NCBI RefSeq assembly: GCF_030813695.1
Contig: NZ_JAUSVA010000002.1
Location: forward strand, 3,472,001-3,536,000
Length of the DNA stretch: 64,000 nt
Source: Kitasatospora herbaricolor
Lineage (GTDB): Bacteria; Actinomycetota; Actinomycetes; Streptomycetales; Streptomycetaceae
Reading direction: 5' to 3'
Shown here: one piece after another, positions 16,617 to 24,897 of the stretch
Position numbering within the stretch: the stretch's first letter is position 1
Layout of the letters: each line of letters starts with the position of its first letter
Translations under genes and position numbers: made by a program
Notes under the pieces: generated by a model
The model's database searches: none
What the model was told of the DNA's origin: nothing
Seen by the model: the letters and a program-made list of their open reading frames with translations, nothing else

Positions 16617-16684
16617 GCCCCGAGTAGAACATCCATTTTCATGCATGCTCGGGACATTTAGTCCGTTTTATCCAGGCGCGGTAT

Positions 16685-18685
16685 TCAGGCCCGGACCACT
16701 CGGGTACGGGCCGCCCGGTCCCCCCACCCCCGCCGGGCCTTCCGGTCGAACAGCGGCCAGCAGAGGCCGATCACCAGGACCGAGGCGAGCTGGCCGACCG
16801 TCCATCGCAGGAAGGAGCGGCCCAGCGTGGGCGTTCCGGCTCCCCCCGGCCGCCGCTTCGCCCGGGGCGCGGCGGCGCCCTTGCGGGCGGCCGGCCGGGC
16901 CGTGGCGCTCCCCTTGGCGCGGGCGGCCGGGCGGGCCCCGGCGGCCGCGTCGATCACGCGAATGCCCATCAGCCGCTTGCCGAAGGTCTGACCGGTCCGG
17001 GTGGTCGGGAGGACTTCGTACAGGACACCGACGAACAGCAGGACGGCCAGCAGGACTCCGGCCTTGCCCATCACGACGCCGTCCACCAGCCAGACCTGCA
17101 TCTGACGGCCGGCCAGGTTGCTGGCCGTCCTGGCGCGGTCCAGCTTGTCCTGGACGTGCTCGGTGGCCGAGGAGGCGAGCGGCAGGCCGGTCGCGACCGC
17201 GACGGTCGCCATCACCGTGGTGTCCACGATCCGGGCGAGGAGGCGGCGGCCCAGGCCGGCCGCGGGGCGCGGGGCGGGCTTCCGGGCTGTGGCCGGACGC
17301 CGGGCCGGGCCCGCCGACGGCGCGCCGGGCGCGGGAGCCCGGTCGGCGGCCGGACGCGCGGGCTGGGCCGCCGCAGCGGCGGCGCCGGCCGGAGCGGGCA
17401 CGGTGGCACGCGTGGCGCCGGCCGGGCGTCCGGCTCCCTCTGCGTCGGGCGACATGGCACGGCCGGCCCCGGGTCTCGCGCTCGTCGTCGCCCCGGACGT
17501 GGCCCCGGACGCCGGCCCGTCGGCCACCCCCGCCACGGACCCGGGCTCCGCCCCGGACTCGACCCGAGGTTCGGCCCGCACCTCGGTCCGTACCTCGGTC
17601 CGGTTCCAGCCGTCGACCTTCGTCCGGGCGGGCTCGGGGATCGCCGCCCGCGCCTCGGGAGCCTCGGGCCCCGCGGCGGAGCGGACCTCGGACCGGACCT
17701 CGGGACGGACCTCGGCGTGGACATCGGCATGGGCCTCGGCGTGGGCCTCCGGATGGGCCTCTGCCGAACCGGGCAGCACACCCCAGGAGACCCAGCGCGG
17801 GGAGCCGCCCGTCTCCAGCAGCCCGCGCTGGGCGCGCGGGTCGGCCTGCCAGCCGGAGCCGCCGGCGGCCGGCACCGGGTCCGCCGTCTCGGCCCCGCCG
17901 GTCGCCTGGTGCGGCACCGGCGCCGGCGCCGGCTGCGGGTCGCCGTAGGTTGTCGGGGAGGCGCCTTCGGACCGGCTCACGGTGGCCGCGACGCCAGCCG
18001 CGTTGCGCGGCATCGGCTCGGCGACCCGGAGGACGGCGCCGGGCACGTGCGGGCCGCGCTCCTCGCCCGACGGCGGGAGCGGCGAGGCGAACGGGTGTCC
18101 GCCCCACTGCGCCTTGGCCTGTCCCTGGCCCTGCCCTGGCCCCTGCCCTGGCCCTGGCCCCTGGTCCGGCCCGTTCCCGTGCGCCTGCCCCGGGGTCCGC
18201 CCGGGCGCCGGCATCGGCCTCTGCGCCGGTGCCTGTTCCCGCGCCGCCCGCGCCTCGATCTCCGCCTGCCGGCGAAGTTCCAGCTCCGCCTGCGGGGCGA
18301 GGACGAAGGACGCCCCGCCGGTGGTCTGGTCGAAGTACACCGGCCCGGTGTCCCCGGGGCCGAGCACCGTCCCGCTGCCCGGGCCGCCGTCCGCGCCCCG
18401 CCCCGCCGGAGCGCCACCCGCGGCCGCACCGCCCGCGGTCCCGGCCCCCACGCCCGACCCCGACGGCGGCGGCACATGGCGGGCGGGCGCGGGCCGGCCG
18501 GGGCGGCCCACGAAGCGCGGCGGTTCCAGCACCTCGCCCTCGGCGGGGGTGGGCCGGCTGGTGCCGGGCACCCAGCCGGTGCCGCCCCAGTAACGGACGT
18601 AGCCGGGGATGGAGGGGTCCGCGTAGTAGCCCGGCACGGGGCCGACGGTCGTGTCCGCGCCGCCGGCGAAGGGCAGGTCCGTCAT
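16685..18685 (-). CDS. DUF2510-RDD fusion membrane protein
   Basis: 666 residues. The N-terminus (residues ~18-45, PGYYADPSIPGYVRYWGGTGW) is a DUF2510 module, a short motif common on actinobacterial membrane proteins. Residues ~60-460 are disordered and rich in Gly, Pro, Ala and charged residues, with a run of HPEAHAEAHADVHAEV-like repeats. The C-terminal ~200 residues form an RDD domain (LGRRLLARIVDTTVMATVAV, GQTFGKRLMGIRVIDA). The ATG at 18685 is used because the DUF2510 starts directly after it and GGAAAGAAG lies upstream; 18766 is possible. Role unknown. It probably is transcribed with the following RDD gene. Confidence 0.87.
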   Translation of the reverse strand: MTDLPFAGGADTTVGPVPGYYADPSIPGYVRYWGGTGWVPGTSRPTPAEGEVLEPPRFVGRPGRPAPARHVPPPSGSGVGAGTAGGAAAGGAPAGRGADGGPGSGTVLGPGDTGPVYFDQTTGGASFVLAPQAELELRRQAEIEARAAREQAPAQRPMPAPGRTPGQAHGNGPDQGPGPGQGPGQGQGQAKAQWGGHPFASPLPPSGEERGPHVPGAVLRVAEPMPRNAAGVAATVSRSEGASPTTYGDPQPAPAPVPHQATGGAETADPVPAAGGSGWQADPRAQRGLLETGGSPRWVSWGVLPGSAEAHPEAHAEAHADVHAEVRPEVRSEVRSAAGPEAPEARAAIPEPARTKVDGWNRTEVRTEVRAEPRVESGAEPGSVAGVADGPASGATSGATTSARPGAGRAMSPDAEGAGRPAGATRATVPAPAGAAAAAAQPARPAADRAPAPGAPSAGPARRPATARKPAPRPAAGLGRRLLARIVDTTVMATVAVATGLPLASSATEHVQDKLDRARTASNLAGRQMQVWLVDGVVMGKAGVLLAVLLFVGVLYEVLPTTRTGQTFGKRLMGIRVIDAAAGARPAARAKGSATARPAARKGAAAPRAKRRPGGAGTPTLGRSFLRWTVGQLASVLVIGLCWPLFDRKARRGWGDRAARTRVVRA

Positions 18686-19092
18686 GAGGGTCTTCTTTCC
18701 TGGCAGGGCCGGTGCGCCGGGCCGACGAGCGGCCGCGCCGAACGGCGGCTGCACGCCTGCACTCATGGGCGGACAGTCGCCGGGCAGTCACAAAGGGTAG
18801 TACCTCGGCGCCCCTCAGGGCGGAACTTGGGCATTCCCCGGACAGCCGGGCGCCCGTACGGGTATGTCCGTGCCGTCCGGGGCCGCCGCACGCCCGGCGC
18901 GCGTCCTCGTGCACGCGCCCGTCGGGGGAAGTTCACCCCTGCCCGGCGGCATCCGACGGAACCCCCCGCTACGAATTCGCCGTGATTCCACGAAAACCTG
19001 TGTAAGACCCCGGGCGGACCGCGCTCTCAACGGTGGCGGGGCCCGGCGCGGACCGGGCCCGGACCGAAGGCAGAGCAGAGAGGAACGCGACG
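18686..19092. other. Divergent intergenic region upstream of SsgA-like gene
   Basis: 407 bp between the DUF2510-RDD gene and the SsgA-like gene. A locally AT-rich stretch (about 18970-19005) near the right end probably contains the promoter of the sporulation gene. I cannot fix -10/-35 boxes with confidence, and no additional gene is visible. Confidence 0.4.
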
Positions 19093-19536
19093 ATGGAGCA
19101 CTCGACGAGCGTGGTCGAGCACGAACTGGAACTGAACCTGATCCTGTCCCCCGAGCACAGCGTCCCCGTCCCGGCCCGGCTGTCGTACGGCAGCCACGAC
19201 CCGTTCGCGGTGCACATCACCTTCCACCTGGACACCGGGACGCCGGTGACCTGGGTGTTCGCCCGGGAACTGCTGGTGGAGGGGACCTTCCGGCCGTGCG
19301 GGCAGGGGGACGTGCGGATCTGGCCCGCCGCGGCCCAGTCCCCGGCCGTCGGCCGCACGGCCGGCCGGCGCAGCGTGCTCTGCATGGCGCTGAGCTCGCC
19401 GGCCGGGGACGCGCTGCTGGAGGCGCCGCTGCCGGTGGTGGCCGCCTGGCTGGAGCGGGCGCACCGGCTGGTCCCGCCGGGCAGTGAGCTGTCGGCCCTG
19501 GACATGGACGGCTCGCTCGCCGAGCTGCTGGCGTGA
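19093..19536 (+). CDS. SsgA-like (SALP) sporulation/cell-division regulator
   Basis: 147 residues, a member of the SsgA-like protein family found only in morphologically complex actinomycetes, which control septum-site placement, peptidoglycan remodelling and spore maturation. Family hallmarks are LSYGSHDPFAVHITFHLD, VTWVFARELLVEG, GDVRIWP and a C-terminal DMDGSLAELLA. The ATG at 19093 follows AGAGAGGAA. By remembered gene order it may be the SsgG orthologue, but position alone supports that. A second SsgA-like gene is at 36527. Expression is expected to be developmental. Confidence 0.9.
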   Translation: MEHSTSVVEHELELNLILSPEHSVPVPARLSYGSHDPFAVHITFHLDTGTPVTWVFARELLVEGTFRPCGQGDVRIWPAAAQSPAVGRTAGRRSVLCMALSSPAGDALLEAPLPVVAAWLERAHRLVPPGSELSALDMDGSLAELLA

Positions 19537-19599
19537 GCGGGCCGCGACCGGGCGGCCCGGCCGGTGCGGGCTTGCGGGTACCGGCGGCGTCCGGGGGTG

Positions 19600-21072
19600 T
19601 CAGCCGGCCGCGGGGGCCTGCTGACGCCCGGCGTCGGTGCTCGCCGGCCCGGCGCCGGTGACCGGCGGCTCCGGCGCGGCGACCGGGACCGCGTCCGCGT
19701 CCGCCCGCCCGGCCGGCGGGTGGTCGTGCCACCCGAGGAGCGGCAGGCCGGCCGCGCGGCGGCGTGACCCGGTCCGCAGGGCGGCGACCAGCAGGAAGCA
19801 GACCCCGACCAGCGGGTACACCGCCGCGGGGGCCTGGCTGAGCGGGGCGAGGTGCTGGTCCAGGTCGCCCTTGTGCGGGACGAGCCACATCGCGAAGGAG
19901 CAGAAGGCGATCAGGGTGGCCACGAAGATCGGCCGCCAGCGCAGTCGCCGGACGGCGGCCGGACGGGAGGCCTCCTGGGCCGCCTCGGCGGCCAGCAGGA
20001 CGAGCACCGGGACGCACCACACCCAGTGGTGGGTCCAGCTGATCGGGGAGACCAGCACCGCGGTGACCGCCGCGCAGCAGACGCCCCAGGCCTCGGCGCG
20101 CGGGATCACCCGGGCGCTGCGGAAGGCGTAGGCCGCGACGCCGACACCGGCGAGGGCGACCAGGCCGCCCGCCAGGGTGGCGGCGGTGCCGGGCTCGGCG
20201 GTGTGCAGCAGGCGGGCGACGGCGCCGCGGACGGACTGGTTGTCGACGATCTCGGTCTTGCCGACCCGGGTGGAGTCGAACAGGTACTTGGTCCAGTAGC
20301 CCCAGGTGGCGTCGGGCAGGAACAGCGCGCCGAGCAGGAAGGTGCCGAGGAAGGCGAAGCCGGCCACGAAGGCCGCGCGGATCCGCCCGGTGACGAGCAG
20401 GTAGACGGCGAACAGGCCCGGGGTGAGCTTGATGCCGGCCGCGATGCCGATGCCGATGCCCTTGGAGAGCCGGGTGTCGGAGCGGGTGAGGTCCCACAGG
20501 ATCAGGCAGGCCAGCGCGAGGTTGACCTGCCCGTACCGCAGGGTGGTGAAGACCGGCTCCAGCCAGACCCCGCAGCCGGCGATCAGGACCACCCCGACCG
20601 GGCGCAGCTCGCGGCGCGGCCGGCCGACCAGTTTGAAGGACAGGTGGGCGAGCAGCGCGAGCAGCGCGACGTTCCCGACCGTGATGGCGATCCGCAGGAA
20701 GCCGACCCCGAACCAGGTGGTGGGGACGAAGAGCATGGCCGCGAACGGCGGGTAGGTGGCGGGCAGGGCCCACTCGGTCACCCGGAACCCGTAGAGGTCG
20801 CCGCCGTTCACCACGGCGGAGCCCTCCGCGCGGTAGACGATCATGTCGACCATCGAGGTGCCGACGAAGTGCCGGACCGTCGCGTAGGTGAGCAGTGAGA
20901 CGAGGGCCACGGCGCCGGCGGTCAGCATCGGGCGGCGCGGCGCCTCGCGCACCGCGCGGACGGGGGCGGCCAGCGCGGCCGCCAGGCGTGCGGACGGCCG
21001 GGCCGGCGCGGCGGCGGGATCCGGGCCCGGTACGGCCTGCGCCGCCCTGCGCTCGTCTTGCACCGCTGTCAC
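19600..21072 (-). CDS. GT87 family membrane glycosyltransferase (DUF2029)
   Basis: 490 residues with about ten to twelve transmembrane helices. It belongs to the polyprenyl-phosphate-sugar-dependent GT-C glycosyltransferases (GT87), as mannosyl- or arabinofuranosyl-transferases of lipoglycan synthesis. Typical features are MVDMIVYRAEGSAVVNGGDLY (catalytic Asp in the first loop), YPPFAAMLF, RYGQVNLALACLILWDL, GIKLTPGLFAVYLL and SPISWTHHWVW. The GTG at 21072 is chosen because GGAG lies 6 nt upstream; a TTG at 21099 lacks this. The acceptor is unknown. It is convergent with the SsgA-like gene. Confidence 0.88.
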   Translation of the reverse strand: MTAVQDERRAAQAVPGPDPAAAPARPSARLAAALAAPVRAVREAPRRPMLTAGAVALVSLLTYATVRHFVGTSMVDMIVYRAEGSAVVNGGDLYGFRVTEWALPATYPPFAAMLFVPTTWFGVGFLRIAITVGNVALLALLAHLSFKLVGRPRRELRPVGVVLIAGCGVWLEPVFTTLRYGQVNLALACLILWDLTRSDTRLSKGIGIGIAAGIKLTPGLFAVYLLVTGRIRAAFVAGFAFLGTFLLGALFLPDATWGYWTKYLFDSTRVGKTEIVDNQSVRGAVARLLHTAEPGTAATLAGGLVALAGVGVAAYAFRSARVIPRAEAWGVCCAAVTAVLVSPISWTHHWVWCVPVLVLLAAEAAQEASRPAAVRRLRWRPIFVATLIAFCSFAMWLVPHKGDLDQHLAPLSQAPAAVYPLVGVCFLLVAALRTGSRRRAAGLPLLGWHDHPPAGRADADAVPVAAPEPPVTGAGPASTDAGRQQAPAAG

Positions 21073-21187
21073 TGTCAGCTCCGTCCGCCGTTCGACCAAC
21101 TAGCGACCCTACCCGATGGGTGGAGGGCCGTCCCGGGCCGTGGTCGCCGGGACAGCACGGCCGCGCGCGGGCCGGACGGGCACCCGG

Positions 21188-21226
21188 CCCCGGCGGCCAC
21201 GACGACGGGCGTCGTGGCCGCCGGGG
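21188..21226. terminator. Perfect 16-bp hairpin terminator
   Basis: CCCCGGCGGCCACGAC (21188-21203), 7-nt loop, exact complement (21211-21226). It lies 9 bp downstream of the stop codon of the minus-strand gene 21235-21786. Confidence 0.85.
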
Positions 21227-21234
21227 CGCGGGCC

Positions 21235-21786
21235 TCAGGCCGGGCGGGCCTGCGTGGCCAGGCCGCGCGCGGTGCCGCTGAGGGCGTCGAGCTGCTCGGT
21301 GAGGGCCCGGTCGGTGTCGGCGGCCTGCGCCAGGATCCGGCTGATCCTGGCGCTGGTCTGCTCGGCCCGCTGCTTCTGGTCGGCGTCCTGCCGTGCGGCG
21401 GTCGCCTCGTCGGTGTAGGCGGTGGGTGTCGCCTCCCAGGAGACGCTGCCGTCGTCGCCGACCAGCAGGCCGTCGGCCGTCGCCTCGTCGATGGTGTGCT
21501 GGAGGTCCACCTGGGCGGCCCGGATCTCGACGGCGCCCTGGTTCAGCAGCTTGCTCATCGGGGCGATCCCCGTGGTGGTGTCGTCGAGCTTCTTGCCGGT
21601 CCGCCCGATGGAGCCGTTGGCCGCGGTGGCGGCGGGGCCCTGCCAGCCGGAGTGGGCGACGGGTTCGGCGGTGCCGCCCCGCCACTCGCGCTGGTCGTCC
21701 TGGAGCGAGTCCTGCAGTTTGGCGTACGCCTGGGCGGCGGTTTCGAGGGCGCTCGGGTCGGCCTCGCGCAGCGATCGGAAGTCCAT
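21235..21786 (-). CDS. WXG100-like helical protein
   Basis: 183 residues. It starts MDFRSLREADPSALETAAQAYAKLQDSLQ and carries the WXG-type turn HSGWQGPAATAANGS (near residue 48), then continues as long amphipathic helices ending with RALTEQLDALSGTARGLATQA. This is the architecture of actinobacterial WXG100 superfamily proteins linked to type VII secretion or polymorphic toxins. No toxin domain is visible. The start lies 2 nt after the stop of the preceding gene, so the pair is translationally coupled. A strong terminator follows. Confidence 0.75.
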   Translation of the reverse strand: MDFRSLREADPSALETAAQAYAKLQDSLQDDQREWRGGTAEPVAHSGWQGPAATAANGSIGRTGKKLDDTTTGIAPMSKLLNQGAVEIRAAQVDLQHTIDEATADGLLVGDDGSVSWEATPTAYTDEATAARQDADQKQRAEQTSARISRILAQAADTDRALTEQLDALSGTARGLATQARPA

Positions 21787-21788
21787 GG

Positions 21789-22607
21789 TCACAGCCCTGT
21801 CGGTGCGGGACCCTCGCCCAGGATGGCGCGGTGCATGCGTTCCTGCGCCTCCTTGGTCGGCGGGTCGAAGTGGTGGATCTCGAACGGCCGGTCCGGCCCG
21901 GTGGGCGCGGGCTCCACCGGGGCGGGCAGGGGCGTCACCGGGCCCGGCACGAAGACCGGCATGACGTCCACCGGCTGCGGCGCCGTGATCCAGTCGATCG
22001 GGGTGACCCTGGCGGGCCGCGCCGGGCCGGGCGCGATCGGGTGGACGATCGCGGGCGCGGGGCCGGTGAAGGTCGGCGGGACGATCCCGGGGCGGCCGGG
22101 CGCGATCGGGTCCCGGCCGCCGGGGGCGACCGGGTGGACGACCCCCTCCCCGGGCCGCTCCGGGTACGGCAGGATCACCGCGTCCGGGCCGCTTCCGCTG
22201 CGGGGCGGGGCCGGGTACGGCAGGGTGTGCTCGCCGTCGAGACCGGTGGCGGCCATGGTGGTCATGGCCGTGAGGCCGGTGCTGTCGCCGGCGGCCGCCA
22301 TCGTGCCCGCGTTCGCCTGGTCGGCCGCGCGGTAGTTGGCGGCGGTCCTGACCAGGTTGTCCCCGCAGCGGTCCATGTCGGCGGCGGTGGAGTCCAGGGC
22401 CGCCTTCCAGCTGTCGGTGCAGTTGCTCAGCGCCGCGCCGCTCCCCCACCCCTTCAGGGCGCCCCGGGCCGCCTCGGCCGGGGCCGCCAGGCCCTGGGCC
22501 TGGTCGGGCACCCGCGCCGCCGTCCGCCGGCCGTTCTGTCCCGCGCTCTCCAGGACCTCCGGTTTCACCTCGAACCCGGAGCCGCCCCCACTCGCGTCGA
22601 TCGGCAT
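21789..22607 (-). CDS. EspC/WXG-like secretion-associated protein with Pro-rich tail
   Basis: 272 residues. The N-terminal ~105 residues (FEVKPEVLESAGQNGRRTAARV ... SWKAALDSTAADMDRCGDNLVRTAANYRAADQANA) look like the ESX-1 secretion-associated EspC-like helical domain. The rest is Pro-rich (PYPAPP, PVAPGG, APAPVEP) and ends with a helical segment FDPPTKEAQERMHRAILGE. Start is the ATG at 22607. It is the first gene of a coupled two-gene unit with the WXG-like gene. Together they resemble an ESX substrate pair, separate from the mycosin cluster 8 kb away. Confidence 0.72.
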   Translation of the reverse strand: MPIDASGGGSGFEVKPEVLESAGQNGRRTAARVPDQAQGLAAPAEAARGALKGWGSGAALSNCTDSWKAALDSTAADMDRCGDNLVRTAANYRAADQANAGTMAAAGDSTGLTAMTTMAATGLDGEHTLPYPAPPRSGSGPDAVILPYPERPGEGVVHPVAPGGRDPIAPGRPGIVPPTFTGPAPAIVHPIAPGPARPARVTPIDWITAPQPVDVMPVFVPGPVTPLPAPVEPAPTGPDRPFEIHHFDPPTKEAQERMHRAILGEGPAPTGL

Positions 22608-22852
22608 CGTCCGTACACCCCCGTTCACCGCCCGCCGTGGCGGGCCGTCCCCCGTCGCGCGGGCCGGACGCCGCGCGCTCTGTGTTCCAAAATAACCCAC
22701 CGCCTCGGACGCCCGGTCGTGGGCGGCCGCACCACCGAACAGCGCTGACCGCGCGTCACCCCGGTCCGGCCAGGGCGTCCGCCGGGTGGAAACGGTCCGG
22801 CCGCGGCTCCTGGCGGGAGTCGCGGCCGGACGGGGGGAAGGGGCGCCGGGGG

Positions 22853-24403
22853 TCAGCCGGTGTAGGCGCCCAGGGCCCGGGTGAAGTCCAGCGGCTGCTG
22901 GACGATGCTGCTGCAGGAGGCGTCCGCGTACTGCTTGGCGCCGCCGTCGCAGGCCTTGTCCCGGGTGCCGGACCACATGGCCAGCCAGGCCAGGTGCTTG
23001 GACTTGGCGAAGTCGGCGAGCTGCTTGGCGTCGGCGACGGTGAAGACCTCGGTGGAGACGTCGTTGACGCCGATCATCGGGGTGACGGCGACCTTGGCCC
23101 AGGCGGCGCTGTCGTCGAGGCCGAGGACGCTCTTGACCTGGGCCTGGGTCGCGGTGGCCGCGGCGATGGCGTACTTGCCCATCTGGCCCTGCGGGTTGGG
23201 GGCGACGCCGTCGCCGAAGTCCATCGCCATGATGTTGACGGCGCCGATGGCGACGCCGTTCTTCTTGGCGTCGGCGACCAGGTTGACGCCCTCCTGGGTG
23301 AGGCCGGTGGGCAGCGCCGGGAGGGTGTAGGAGACGTCCAGGGTACGGCCCTTGGCGGCGGCGTTCTTCTGCAGCTGGGCGATCGCCTGGGCGCGGCGGG
23401 TGTTGGCGGCGGCGTCGGCGATCGCGCCGCCCTCGACGTCGAAGTCGACCTTGGTCAGGCCGAAGGCGTCGACGGTCTTCTGGTACGCGGCGGTCAGGTC
23501 GGCCACCGTGCCGCAGGCCAGGGCGAGTTCGCTGCCGTTGGCGCCGCCGAACGAGGCCCGGACGTCGCCGCCGGCGGCGCGCAGCGCGCCGATCTGCGCG
23601 GCCACCGCGTCGGTGGCGAGGTCACTGACGCCGCCCCACTTGGGGGTGCAGCCGCCGCCGGAGACCACGAAGGCGAGGTTGAAGTTCTTCACGCCGGTGG
23701 CCTTCGCGGTGGCGACCAGGTCGTACGGCGGGTAGAGCGAGGTGTCGACGTACGGCGCGAAGCCGGCGCCGGTGACCGGGGCGGCGGTCTGCGTGGGCGT
23801 CGGCGTGGGGGTGGCGGTGGGGGTCCTGGTGGCGGTGGCGGTGGGGCTGGGAGCGGCGGTGGTGGGCGCGGCCGTGGCGGAGGGGGAGGCGCTGGGCTGC
23901 ACGGTCGGCGTGGAGGTGGGCCGGCCCGAGGGGGTCGGCAGGGTGCCGTCCCCCGCCTTGCAGGAGGCGTTGTTGATGAGGCAGTTGGCGGGTTCGGCCT
24001 GGGCCGCGCCGGAGCCCTGGACGACGAAGCCCACCGAGAGGGTCCTGCCGGGGTCGAGGTGCTTGTTCCAGGACTCGGGCTTCACGGTGATGTGCTGGCC
24101 GGCGGCGGTGAACCCGGCGTTCCAGAGCGAGCTGATGCTGGCGCCCGCGGGGAGGTCGAAACTGAGCGTCCAGTCGTCGATGGCGCTGCCGGCGGGGTTG
24201 GTCACCAGGTACTGGCCGGTGTAGCCGCCGTCCCAGGTGCTGGTGCGGCTGTAGACGGCGCCCAGCGAGGCGGCGCTGGCGGAGGAGGCCAGGGCGACCA
24301 CCGCTCCGGCGACGACGGCGGCGGCGACCACCGAGGCTCCGACGACGGTGCCCTTGCGGCTGCGCCGGTGGTGGCCAGAACGGCTGGTGGGCTGGGACGT
24401 CAT
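22853..24403 (-). CDS. Secreted chitinase: CBM2 + GH18
   Basis: 516 residues. A long basic N-terminus and hydrophobic segment (to about residue 45, ending SSASA) form a Sec signal. Residues ~47-150 are a cellulose/chitin-binding CBM2 (TSTWDGGYTGQYLVTN, SLWNAGFTAAG). A Pro/Thr linker follows (160-210), then a GH18 catalytic domain (215-516) with VDFDVEGG: Asp320, Asp322 and Glu324 as the DxDxE core, though the usual first Asp of DxxDxDxE is Thr. It hydrolyses beta-1,4-GlcNAc chains outside the cell. No clear DasR operator is seen directly upstream. The ATG is at 24403. Confidence 0.92.
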   Translation of the reverse strand: MTSQPTSRSGHHRRSRKGTVVGASVVAAAVVAGAVVALASSASAASLGAVYSRTSTWDGGYTGQYLVTNPAGSAIDDWTLSFDLPAGASISSLWNAGFTAAGQHITVKPESWNKHLDPGRTLSVGFVVQGSGAAQAEPANCLINNASCKAGDGTLPTPSGRPTSTPTVQPSASPSATAAPTTAAPSPTATATRTPTATPTPTPTQTAAPVTGAGFAPYVDTSLYPPYDLVATAKATGVKNFNLAFVVSGGGCTPKWGGVSDLATDAVAAQIGALRAAGGDVRASFGGANGSELALACGTVADLTAAYQKTVDAFGLTKVDFDVEGGAIADAAANTRRAQAIAQLQKNAAAKGRTLDVSYTLPALPTGLTQEGVNLVADAKKNGVAIGAVNIMAMDFGDGVAPNPQGQMGKYAIAAATATQAQVKSVLGLDDSAAWAKVAVTPMIGVNDVSTEVFTVADAKQLADFAKSKHLAWLAMWSGTRDKACDGGAKQYADASCSSIVQQPLDFTRALGAYTG

Positions 24404-24897
24404 GGTGGGCGTACCTCCGCGAGGTGACCGTGGGAACAGGGGCCCGGGCGGGTGGGCGAGGCGTCGTCGGTGGGGCTCTGGACGCCTCGTCCGGCCCGGG
24501 CACGGCCGACGTTAGCGGGGTGCGGCGGGGCCGGACTCCCTGCTCAGGGAGGCGAACAGCTCCCTTACGGCGCGCTTAAGGAAGATCCGCCGGGCGGCGC
24601 CTCCGGTGCCGCTCGCAGGCCTGGCGGGCGACCGGGAAGGACGCGGCGGCCGTCCGGGTCCGGCGGGGGCCGGGCGGCCGGGAGGCGGTCGCCGGCCGGT
24701 CCGGGCCGGGTGCGAAGCAGGAGGCGATCAGGTCCGGGTGGACGCCGGCCGGGGCGGCGGCGTGGGTCCGGGTGAAGCCGTCCGGCAGCGGCTGGTCGGC
24801 GAGGTGCCGGTCGCCGTCCCGCCGGCGGGTCTCGATCTGCCGGGCCGGCTCGCCCGCGACCGGGATCGCCCTGCCAAGGACGATCCCTGATGGTTCG
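24404..24897. other. Intergenic region between chitinase and histidine kinase genes
   Basis: 494 bp with no convincing gene. It holds the chitinase promoter region, including a palindrome CTCCCTG-CT-CAGGGAG (24536-24551) that could be an operator, about 130 bp before the chitinase start. The remainder (24600-24897) has long open frames on both strands, but these have no domain, ribosome-binding site or sensible composition. Confidence 0.45.

Noticed and set aside
24606..24890. 94-codon plus-strand ORF in the chitinase/kinase gap
   Set aside because: Gly/Arg-rich, no ribosome-binding site, no domain; composition like antisense of GC-rich DNA.
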